NCBI GenBank assembly: GCA_030837445.1
Contig: JAUPKM010000150.1
Coordinates: 1 to 29,728, forward strand
Source of the DNA: Actinomycetota bacterium
GTDB taxonomy: Bacteria; Actinomycetota; Actinomycetes; S36-B12; UBA10799
Length of the DNA stretch: 29,728 nucleotides
Reading direction: 5' to 3'
Positions 25,801 through 29,728 of this stretch are shown here, piece by piece. The first letter of the stretch is position 1. Every line of letters starts with the position of its first letter. The notes beneath the pieces were generated by a model. That model did not search any database, was not told the DNA's origin, and saw only the letters and a list, made by a program, of their open reading frames with translations. A program made the translations under genes and the position numbers.

Positions 25801-28800
25801 CGTCACCACGGTGACCGCTGCCGAGGTCGAGACCCGCCTCGCGGCCGGGCCGCGACCGTTCGACCTCGCCACCGCCCCGCTGCTGCGGGTCGAGGTCCTG
25901 AGCGTCGCCGACGACCTGCACTACCTCTTGATCGACATGCACCACATCGTCGGGGACCAGGCCTCCCTGGCAATCATCGCCGACGACCTCTCCCGCGCTC
26001 TGCGTGGCGAGCCCCTGGCCGCGGCGCCCCTGCCCTATGCCGGCTACGTCTCGGCGCTGGCCCGGCTGGAGCAGACCGGTCGGCTCGAGGCGGACGTCGA
26101 GTACTTCGCCACCGCGTTGCGCGGCGATCTTCCGCGGCTCGAGCTCCCGGTGGACCGCACCCCGCCGGAGCCCGCCACGCTCGACGGCGACCGGCACCGC
26201 TTCACCTGCACGGCGAGCCGTCGGGCCGTGACCGACCTGGCCCGGGAGTGCGGCGCGACGCCGTACATGGCGTTCCTCGCCGCGCTCACCCGGGTGCTGG
26301 GCCTGTCGAGCGGCCAGAAGAGGTTCTTGCTGGGCACGGCCGTGTCCGGGCGGCACGTCTCCGGGAGCGAGCACACCGTGGGGATGTTCGTGAACACCCT
26401 GCCGCTCTCGGTCACCGACCTGTCGGAGCGCTCGGTACGCGACGTGGTCGCGGCTGCGAAGGACAGCGTGGTGGCCGTGCTCGAGCATCAGAACGCGCCG
26501 TTCGAGGCGGTGCTGGCCCGGCTCGGTATCCGGCCCGGCGGTGACGCGAACCCGCTGTTCGACGTCTTGTTCAACTACGTCAGCACCGGCACCGAGGAGC
26601 TCGAGCTCGACGGCGTCCGGATCGAGCCGCTGCCGCACGGCCGCGTCAAGAGCCGCTACGCGCTCTCCTTCAGCGTCGTCGAGCGCCCGGAGGACCTCGT
26701 GGTGGAGGTCGAGTACCGCACGGAGTTGTTCGACGACGCCACGATCGCGCGTCTCGGCGCCCAGCTGGACCAGCTGCTGCTCGCCATGACGCAGGATGCC
26801 GGGCGCCGTGTCGTGGAGCTGCCGTTGGAGACCCCGGACGAGCGGGAGGAGCGACGGGCGGCGCTGACCGCCGCGGGGCCCGCGATCACCGACTCGCTGC
26901 TGGCCCGGATCCGGCAGTCGTTCGCCGCGCACGCGGACCTGCCCGCACTGCGCTGGGAGCGGCAGGAGTGGAGTTACGCCGAGCTCGACCGCCTCACCGA
27001 CGACCTGGCCGGAGGGCTCCAGGACGCGGGGGTCCGCACCGGTGACATGGTGCTCTGCCTCCTGGAGCGAGGGCCGTGGCAGGTGTTCACCCGCGTCGCG
27101 CTCCTGAAGTGCGGCGCGATCGAGGTCCCGCTCGATGCGGGCCTGCCGGGTGAACGGGTCGCCGGGATCCTGGCCGACAGCGGTGCCTCCGTGGTCCTGG
27201 CCACGCGGCCGAAGGCGCTCCAGTGGCCCGGCGCCGTCGTCGCCCACCAGCCCGAGGACTTGATCGGGACGTACGAGCCGCCGTCGGATGTCGCGGCCGG
27301 CAGCCCGCTGGCCATGATCTACACGTCGGGCACGTCGGGTGTGCCCAAGGGCACGCTCGTCACCCACGGCGGCGTCCTGAGCACCTGCTCGGACAACGGG
27401 TACCTGGACTACGCCCCCGGGATGCGGATCCTGCACCTGACGGGCTACACGTTCGACCCGTCGCTGCTCGACGTCCACAGCGCGTTCCTCGCCGGCGCCA
27501 CCCTCGTCATGGGCGGCCCCGAGCACAACATGGACATGCTCCTCCTGGCGGACCTCCTCCGCGAGGAAAGCGTCGACGCGGGCATCCTCATCACCGCGGT
27601 CTTCCACCTGCTGATGGCGGAGCGTCCCGAGGCGGTCGCGGGGATGTCCGCCCTGTACGTCGGCGGCGAGGCGATGCAGCCGTGGGCGGCACAGCGCGCC
27701 TTCGAGGTGCTGGGGGCAGGGAAGCTCTTCAACCTGTACGGACCCACCGAGGCGTCGATCTGCACGACGTACTTCCGTGTCGACGAGTACCCGGACTTCG
27801 CGCGGATGCCGATCGGTGTCCCCGCGCGGAACCGTGAGCTCTTCATCGTGCATCCGGACGGCTCCGACGTGCCGCGTGGGGTGCCCGGCGAGCTCTGCGT
27901 GGGCGGCCCGAGCGTCGCGCTCGGCTACCACCGGCGGCCGGAGCTGACGGCCGAGAAGTTCGTGGACGGCCTGGCCGGACACGTCGGCCGCGTCTACCGC
28001 ACGGGTGACCGCGTGGTGCTGGACGACGCCGGACGCATCGTCTTCCTCGACCGGATCGACCGGCAGGTCAAGCACGCCGGGCACCGGATCGAGCTCTCCG
28101 AGATCGAGCTGGCGCTGCAGAGCTGCCCCGGGGTGTCCGACGCCGTCGTGATCCACACCAAGGAGGGCAACGACAGCCGGCTGACCGGGTTCTGCAAAGC
28201 GGAGCCGACGACGGCCGCCGAACCGGCGGAGGCGTGGTCCGGCCGCGTGCCGACCGAGGCGGGGCTGCGCGAACAGCTCGCCACGAAACTGCCGCGTCAC
28301 ATGGTCCCGCAGCGCCTGATCGTCCTGACGGAGTTCCCGCTGACCTCGCACGGCAAGGTCGACCGTGCCCAGCTGGCCTCCCGGATCGACAACCCGGTGG
28401 GTGCCGCTCCGGCGGAGACGGGCCCGGTCGAGACGGCTCCGGAGGCGATCGGGAGTGAACCGGTCGCCGGCGTGCTGACCGTGTTCCGGGAGATTCTCGC
28501 GGCACCTGAGCTGGCCGGGACCGATGACTTCTTCGCCGCCGGCGGGCAGTCGCTCCAGGCGATCGCTGTGGTGCGCAGGCTCCGGGAGTTCGGTGTGGAA
28601 CTTCAGGTGAGTGACCTGTACCGGACCCCGACGGCGGACGGTCTCAGCGCGTCACTGCGGCCCGAGCCCCCGGCCGGCGCGGAGCCGACGCCTGCGATCG
28701 CCCCCGAGAAGCCTCGTCGCCCGGTCTCGGCGGAGCGGCTCCGCACGTTCGTGTCCTGGGCTGCCCACGACGCCCTCCGCGTCGCGGAGTCCTTCGCCGG

Positions 28801-29728
28801 CGAGCCCGCCGTGCACGCCTTCGACATCGGCGCCATGGCCCGGCTGCACCGCGCGAGCGGCAGCGAGACCGGTGGCTTCCTCCAGACCGTCACCGGCGTC
28901 GACGTGGAGGATCTGCGGGATGGCATCGCGAGGACGGCGAGACGCCACGAGTCCCTCCGCGCCCGTCTCGCCGGGGACAGTTTCGAGATCATCGGCCCCG
29001 AAGCGTTCGCCGACCTGGCCGGCCTGATCCCGGTCCGGGACGCCCGCCGGATCGCGAGGGACCAGGTCGCCGTCCTCGTCGGCGACCTCGCGTACGCCCT
29101 GCAGGAACGGCCCTTCGCCGGCGGCCTGCTCTGGCGGTGCGTGGTGGTCCGGGTCTCCGGCGACGAGCTGCGGCTGGTCTGGGCGTTCCACCACGCCGTC
29201 TTCGACGGGTTCACCGCGGGGATCCTGCGGGACGAGACGGTACGTGCCGCCCGGGGTGTGGAGTTCCCCGCGCCGCGGCGGTTCGGCGCGTACCTCGCGG
29301 CCCTCGAAGACGCCCCGGACTGGCAGGCCGGGTTCGAGGGCTTCGACCTCGCCGCCTGGCTCGCGGCGAACCGCCGAGCCGGGCACGCCGTGGCCGAGGG
29401 CCCCGAGTCGTCCCGGACTCCGGTCCAGCGGTACAGCTCTCCGCTGGCCGACGGCGAGAACCCGCTGGACGCGGCCTTCGCGGTCCTGCACACGCAGCTC
29501 GCCCGGCGAAGCGGCGGGGACCAGGTCGCCGTCGGCTTCGTGAACAGCTCGCGGCGTTGGGCGGGTGAGGACTGGTCCGACTGCGTGGGCGAGTTCCTCG
29601 ACGTTGTCCCCGTGCTGCTGACCGGCGACGGCGACCAGGCCGCGGTGACGGACCACCTCGCCAGGGTGCGGCAGGCAGGCCTGCACGTCGTCCGGGCGCT
29701 GGCCGGCGAGCCCGAAGGCCTCGGCGAG
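13601..29728 (+). CDS. Hybrid NRPS/PKS megasynthase, at least 5376 residues, 3' end outside window
   Basis: One frame stays open from ATG 13601 to the window edge; I followed the translation throughout and met no stop or frame shift. The start has two purine-rich sites (AGGAG 13586-13590, GAGGAGA 13594-13600) and the first C domain begins at residue 1 with no docking helix. Order: C1 (1-440), A1 (445-965), T1 (Ser1031), KS1 (1097-1517), AT1 (1610-1910), T2 (Ser2045), C2 (2108-2530), A2 (2550-3030), T3 (Ser3082), KS2 (3172-3589), degenerate AT (3590-3860), T4 (Ser3911), C3 (3988-4420), A3 (4432-4930), T5 (Ser4984), C4 (5047-end, partial). It should build a chain of three amino acids alternating with two acetate units; no KR, DH, ER, MT, E or TE domain is present so far. 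Two TTA codons (residues 19 and 1054) suggest bldA control if the host is a Streptomyces. Product unknown. Confidence 0.95.
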   Translation, partial: MRLVPMSPSQLGMYFDAQLRSASAYHVVVHLRIEQVLPERFRGAVRRVMAAQPALRSAVRNVRGGVSYAVMSADEVETPFASHDLRGDDGAQDAFDAIVAETTDAPFELATPPLFRVVHARFDGEDQVVFVCHHLVADGLSVSYLVEQVMALASGGDDLAGDDDLAVEVVEDGGFAVYQERQTKQPRESKAVRNQEFWEASLARQETPDLSHWFDSAADDAVGREIRVPLDAGLAGALRSGAQDAGVSEYTVYLGVFGLLLARYAHTDNVAVSVPFTDRPALEMEHSIGCFIRTLPVHVDATATVSLRELLGRLGKEVLGTWKHLDHPVTRLLGNYPALARVFDVTFIHDRFDYPDGVRGAVRKDQVPFPGTLTVIVEQVDGATELVFQYKDPVLSEQKIQRFADRYVTLLEQLPAALDAPAASLRECSAADDAALLEQLSQTHFYDWTPAHLGDLLLARTTADPAGIAWSDASRDYSNAWAHDASVIVQRRLLDLTGGEKKRVAILLPRGVELLAGVFGTALAGSAYVPLSTGMPAERLAQIFRDADIAVVLTRSDADAEFPGGVTRLDIDVIGEFAALRDDERVEIGVRPADVDVSPDDVLYIEYTSGSTGVPKGVVITHANIQNTALDLERRFPLQAHDVYLLKTAFTFDIFGTEAYGWLVGAGRLHILPPGEEGDVLAVTAAIRTAGVTHVNFTPTMLRLLVGAAEQGDRAAALASLKFVFSGGEALTADVVERFCALRLTCSLENVYGPTEATMWATHSTITSADVTRIAPIGTPLNDYRVYAVASSGELCGVDIPGELCIAGAGVGVGYVNRDELTAEQFVENPFFDDAGDPEHLRRLYRTGDLGYLRGDGRFAFVRRIDRQVKVGGVRMELGEIEQALLRTEGVVEAAVLVDDDVVPPRLAGFYTTRGAAGANTELTRADVRAALARSLEPQLIPSVLVAIEALPLSTAGKLDRRALKEQLAGMRAQVSAQVGARSTSGSSARIGTTAPGDTPVTERIAALWRTVLGTSTLDPRASFFEQGGNSLSLMSLQLELKEEFGREVRVTELLSHRTVEAQARLFEDLEEPAPQGPAGDAGPAAAPSAPAAGPCDIAVIGIGIQVPGASEVHEFWSNLRRGAEGITFYDDDELRALGIPESDIAAPGYVKAAGHLDGIGGFDHALYGIPPAEVGDTSPQLRLLYETFWQVCEDAGYDPTALPGRVGVFAGGNDDFAWYQDKVLGAERYGDAYQNFTLATNHFLSTRLSYQFDLTGPSMSALTGCSTSLLTVHLAVQALRLGECDLAVAGGVAVELPNGGGYHYADGMMLSPDGHCRPFDARAAGTVFSNGAALLMLKPVDAAVRDGDHVYGVIKGSAVGNDGRRKLSYTAPSEDGQYETIRAAYESSGIDPATVTYVEAHGTGTLLGDPIEVASLTRAFEGVPAGEILLGSVKGNVGHADSAAGSVGLSKVALSLKHRYLPGTRNYADPNPNIDFAATPFRVTSEGESWRGSRLRAAINSFGVGGTNVHMIVEEAPQAEPTQDNAYEVLQFSAAGPQALERTADAVVRYLAENEDVSLSDAARTLRQGRAHLTHRKAIVVSAAGHRDARRWAQRIRSARTLQARSGARTALLFSGQGNQYHAMGRGLYLSDSPSGVIFRRWMDEAIGHLADDEAAEFREVLYGAEDGGRINHTEWSQLALFGSQFAAAKVLEAFGVLPHVMMGHSIGELTAAALAGVWEFGDAVRLVRERGRLMQAEEPGLMMAALAPAAQVRELIEGMAGVWLSLDNSAERSVVGMRSEAFADVARRLDGAGVRRIPLQTSHAFHTPMMRDAAKAFEEAVARVETRDPEVPIISNRTGEVVRPGEMTDPVYWADHITGEVRFAESLTTLLAGGPLFGIELGPGPSLSTFAAHDPGRRQDHLFVNLLKHAAEDSADEAWLLDALGTLWSAGLDVDWTHHTTGRRVSLPTYSFDRHPYPVTTTTRVASGGAASGSAATNRSLPASASLSAQVVGSARQSGPARGAAGGGTEIDPLTAVQETFVAVLGYAQVPVGADFFALGGDSLKATGLAARLSSRLGVGVTVADVFAAPTPAGLAERFGPAVRAGAGGAPAPGVRRLTAAPGQGDYPLSPAQTRMYLAAQLDPASLVYNMASATWLDGTLSPDALRTAVRRLVARHEPLRTTFALRDGEVRQRIADPGTAWPLPLVFSTAAHVGQDVVDGLMDRFVRPFDLATGPLFRMEIVDGGSSGSLLLFDIHHIVADAVSAEIIARDLGALYAGDLEPLAVQYTDFVVHHDETRVRMVAESEARLLDTLRDAPTAELLATDRPRGAGRDRAAGRVNLHLGPARMRSVRVLAEAHDATPFMVLLSAWGATLARTAGRDDLVIGTPVTGRTLAETQEMVGMFVNMMPIRLRPEPTVSFGEYVEASRSSVIDALKHQDVPFERVVDALDLGRVPGRHPLCDVSFDYHNIERHDIAIDAIAARELEVKPKGVGLDLVVTCTETADGLAIEFDYAAALFDRATIERLVVRFQALLAAVCQDDDLPIGRIPLGTPTDAIRARLVPAPFRPIHELVAQRAAELPDTTAVIDGNGDRYTFAQLDGMANAQAARLIDAGLRLGECVALFTRRDVNLLVAQLAILKAGGAYLPIDPRQPVARQERILADVAPRFAFAEPGLAAAPAVGTVFDITTCTERTGPAPAGPVVGPDAPAYVVFTSGSTGRPKGIEVRHRGVTNLWHDHAGRGIFATGDVIISLADPTFDIFIFESLLPLASGAAVHLCPVDHQKDATGIAGRVEAFGVTHIQAPVSKMVALCGNRRFRAQLPALRVVVCGGEHFSENLLALLLKESGARVFNMYGPTETTVTATVKEFAPGDDVTVGSAVSGAAVIVVGEDGTILPDGEPGELCIAGEGLAAGYVNDPERTAAAFTTLPGLPGVRVYRTGDAGYLRPDGETVLIGRLDHQVKVNGNRIELGEIEKTAMRADGVTYAVATVSDGDLVLHYTAEDAADRSAAVLAQIEAALPAYMRPTRLRQVAEMPKLPNTKVDRLALEAAVEPAVEPVVEAAAPAGEGDVLEVILGVWAQMLGRGVSAGDNFFDVGGNSYKLMLVNNRLGEELKRDIPLNRLFENPTPRALAEALGHRAAPPTGPGQEDSPAGSAADDETGTIAAADIAEIVAWADQRDHAKAQIPNRKIAVIGMSGVFPGASTVAEYWDNRFAGLDSIRRFTRDELLDAGFDEATIDDPRYVNARGYVAADTFDADFFGYSAHEAETMDPQVRLLHETAWHAMEDAGYVPGEFPGTIALFAGSGTNFAWMARFLQRRNDPIGVFEAMTTNEKDFLATKVAYKLGLTGPAVNVQTACSTSLVAIHQAVSCLRQGEADMALAGGVALNFPRKEGYPWHEGMIFSADGVCRPFSQDANGTVGGQGAGVVLLKPLDAALADGDHIYAVIAGSAMNNDGRAKVGYTAPSVRGQEQVIRAALADATVDADDVVYVETHGTGTLHGDPIEYQALANVYGRSGPVALGAAKANVGHLDAAAGVAGFLGAVGVVNRGVVPPMANFTGLNRNIEVTGSIYVPTRATAPASGVPFAAVSSFGIGGTNAHVILEPAPARPASSDRDDGECVLPVSARTEWSRRRMQDALAGFLGTAVPARDVSASLARGRAEFEHRAAAVRVPGKPLEWIEPGADVLAIDASDGVRLTLPARLPDDTSPAGQAFVRTLEFVVRVFEDGLRARVRAALSDVGAPDDLVIDRLSQFAVRVAIARFAGYDSLRARGGDDRLLRIALGVASAEISSGEAMRYLRAGTAPARTRQAVPTAIIPAEAGGLVTPDVLRRVLASRWVRGDDVDRALFCAEGPRLPVPGYAFEPRPLLSDIRWDELGLGAGAGAGDRAEAAARADLPARDEAVRQTWVEVLGTEPTDDANFLRAGGDSLTAVRFTALLEKRTGIAITVGEMFADASYAAISALLATRAAPSPASTPTTPLPAEPAAEPAAEPPAVPASGLAEFVESPASPAQRRMYAVCALRDDDTAYNLAIAYTVTGGLDVERLRHAFGQVVARHGQLRTSFHLAGDGTLVQRVLAGVPDVVSVTTVTAAEVETRLAAGPRPFDLATAPLLRVEVLSVADDLHYLLIDMHHIVGDQASLAIIADDLSRALRGEPLAAAPLPYAGYVSALARLEQTGRLEADVEYFATALRGDLPRLELPVDRTPPEPATLDGDRHRFTCTASRRAVTDLARECGATPYMAFLAALTRVLGLSSGQKRFLLGTAVSGRHVSGSEHTVGMFVNTLPLSVTDLSERSVRDVVAAAKDSVVAVLEHQNAPFEAVLARLGIRPGGDANPLFDVLFNYVSTGTEELELDGVRIEPLPHGRVKSRYALSFSVVERPEDLVVEVEYRTELFDDATIARLGAQLDQLLLAMTQDAGRRVVELPLETPDEREERRAALTAAGPAITDSLLARIRQSFAAHADLPALRWERQEWSYAELDRLTDDLAGGLQDAGVRTGDMVLCLLERGPWQVFTRVALLKCGAIEVPLDAGLPGERVAGILADSGASVVLATRPKALQWPGAVVAHQPEDLIGTYEPPSDVAAGSPLAMIYTSGTSGVPKGTLVTHGGVLSTCSDNGYLDYAPGMRILHLTGYTFDPSLLDVHSAFLAGATLVMGGPEHNMDMLLLADLLREESVDAGILITAVFHLLMAERPEAVAGMSALYVGGEAMQPWAAQRAFEVLGAGKLFNLYGPTEASICTTYFRVDEYPDFARMPIGVPARNRELFIVHPDGSDVPRGVPGELCVGGPSVALGYHRRPELTAEKFVDGLAGHVGRVYRTGDRVVLDDAGRIVFLDRIDRQVKHAGHRIELSEIELALQSCPGVSDAVVIHTKEGNDSRLTGFCKAEPTTAAEPAEAWSGRVPTEAGLREQLATKLPRHMVPQRLIVLTEFPLTSHGKVDRAQLASRIDNPVGAAPAETGPVETAPEAIGSEPVAGVLTVFREILAAPELAGTDDFFAAGGQSLQAIAVVRRLREFGVELQVSDLYRTPTADGLSASLRPEPPAGAEPTPAIAPEKPRRPVSAERLRTFVSWAAHDALRVAESFAGEPAVHAFDIGAMARLHRASGSETGGFLQTVTGVDVEDLRDGIARTARRHESLRARLAGDSFEIIGPEAFADLAGLIPVRDARRIARDQVAVLVGDLAYALQERPFAGGLLWRCVVVRVSGDELRLVWAFHHAVFDGFTAGILRDETVRAARGVEFPAPRRFGAYLAALEDAPDWQAGFEGFDLAAWLAANRRAGHAVAEGPESSRTPVQRYSSPLADGENPLDAAFAVLHTQLARRSGGDQVAVGFVNSSRRWAGEDWSDCVGEFLDVVPVLLTGDGDQAAVTDHLARVRQAGLHVVRALAGEPEGLGE
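16886..19855 (+). other. Megasynthase module 2: KS-AT-T, malonyl type
   Basis: KS1 has Cys1266 in LTGCSTS (Gly for the usual Ala before Cys), His1402 in VEAHGTGT and His1440 in KGNVGHAD, so it should be active. AT1 starts LLFSGQGNQ, has GHSIGE with Ser1707 and the motif HAFH (1805-1808), the malonyl-CoA signature. The post-AT linker SLPTYSFDRHPYP is complete and leads directly into T2 (LGGDSLK, Ser2045). No reducing domain lies between, so a beta-keto unit is expected unless modified in trans. Confidence 0.92.
19919..22965 (+). other. Megasynthase module 3: C-A-T
   Basis: C2 starts YPLSPAQTRMY. Its active motif is HHIVADA (His2239, His2240, Asp2244), with Ala instead of the final Gly; VGMFVNMMPIRL and DVSFDYHN are normal. 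A2 has FTSGSTGRPKG (from 2696), MYGPTET, YRTGDAGYL (2920-2924) and Lys3024 in NTKVDRL. Specificity positions by eye: D-I-F-Q-V-C-M-V-T-K, not a familiar code. T3 Ser3082 lies in DVGGNSYK. Confidence 0.9.
23114..25445 (+). other. Megasynthase module 4: KS-(degenerate AT)-T
   Basis: KS2 is complete: TACSTS with Cys3340, VETHGTGT with His3476, KANVGHLD with His3512. The KS-AT linker (LPVSARTEW, SASLARGRAEFEHRAA) follows. Where the AT should be, only about 200 residues remain. SQFAVRVAIARFAG (from 3734) fits the AT stretch before the active site, but GHSxGE is replaced by RIALGV (3762-3767), and the subdomain with HAFH/YASH is missing. A post-AT linker (RLPVPGYAFEPRPL) is still present, then T4 (AGGDSLT, Ser3911). 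Malonyl loading must come from elsewhere. Confidence 0.85.
25562..28665 (+). other. Megasynthase module 5: C-A-T
   Basis: C3 begins ASPAQRRMY; its active motif is HHIVGDQ (His4114, His4115, Asp4119), with Gln at the usual Gly position. A3 has YTSGTSGVPKG (4574-4584, TSGTSG instead of TSGSTG), LYGPTEA, YRTGDRVVL (4799-4803) and Lys4919 in SHGKVDR. Specificity positions by eye: D-P-L-L-L-V-L-I-C-K, suggesting a hydrophobic residue but matching no code I know. T5 Ser4984 lies in AAGGQSLQ. A Pro/Glu/Ala repeat linker precedes C3. Confidence 0.9.
28740..29728 (+). other. Megasynthase module 6: divergent C domain, incomplete
   Basis: The region after T5 has WAFHHAVFDGFTAG, an intact HHxxxDG (His5197, His5198, Asp5202), and later VAVGFVNSSR and CVGEFLDVVPVLL, equivalent to the usual G.P..GR and VG.FVNTLPLR blocks. 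The opening lacks the S.AQ.R.Y motif and instead reads HAFDIGAMARLHRASG, so this C domain is much more diverged than C1-C3. It is cut by the window edge; what follows is unknown. Confidence 0.8.

Noticed and set aside
13655..28351. Very long open frames on the minus strand opposite the megasynthase (up to about 950 codons)
   Set aside because: They are antisense shadows of high-GC coding sequence. They have no family motifs, and the plus strand has continuous NRPS/PKS domains.
1..29728. CRISPR arrays, rRNA, ordinary riboswitches, phage genes or an origin
   Set aside because: No regularly spaced repeats, conserved rRNA stretches or replication/phage structural proteins were seen in the window.

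Overview
The window is high-GC DNA from an actinomycete, most likely Streptomyces or a close relative. The evidence is GC-rich third codon positions, rare TTA leucine codons in a few regulatory and biosynthetic genes, a eukaryotic-type Ser/Thr kinase beside an FHA protein, a CHAT/TPR-type fragment, and RCC1 and IS remnants. The species cannot be named from the sequence.

Layout. 1-1060: decayed sequence with a TPR-repeat gene fragment and a 13-bp inverted repeat. 1061-1480 (-): secreted I36-like peptidase-inhibitor protein. 2002-3549 (+): membrane Ser/Thr kinase with an extracellular lysozyme/transglycosylase-like domain, convergent with an FHA-domain protein (3564-4349, -). 4752-5060 (-): small Imm-5-like protein. 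5516-6144 (+): coupled two-gene operon (four-helix membrane protein plus XRE regulator) behind a tandem 17-bp repeat. A 19-bp perfect-stem terminator separates it from the convergent rsr gene (6311-7906, -), which encodes a TROVE-domain Ro60 orthologue. Directly upstream of rsr, on the same strand, 7934-8592 holds what I read as four tandem Y RNA-like genes. Three of them carry a circularly permuted tRNA mimic (T arm, closed acceptor-like hairpin, D arm), as in YrlA. Then come an RHH antitoxin/toxin pair (8625-9313, -), two small uncharacterised genes, a graveyard of RCC1, IS30 and IS3 remnants (10550-11453), a lone LysR-type DNA-binding protein (12405-12737, +) and about 860 bp without a convincing gene.

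13601 to the right edge (+) is one uninterrupted reading frame of at least 5376 codons, open at its 3' end. It encodes a hybrid NRPS/PKS megasynthase: C-A-T / KS-AT-T / C-A-T / KS-(degenerate AT)-T / C-A-T / C(partial). Amino-acid and malonate modules alternate and no ketoreductase, dehydratase, epimerase or thioesterase is visible. The two C domains after the PKS modules have altered HHxxxDG motifs, and the second PKS module has a relic AT without the catalytic Ser. The IS graveyard, the LysR-like gene and the gene-poor stretch before it look like the left border of a biosynthetic gene cluster.

The two most interesting items are the Ro60/Y-RNA locus, with several tandem RNAs of different architecture and a promoter whose predicted start coincides with the first base of RNA 1, and the single-polypeptide NRPS/PKS with its built-in AT-less module.
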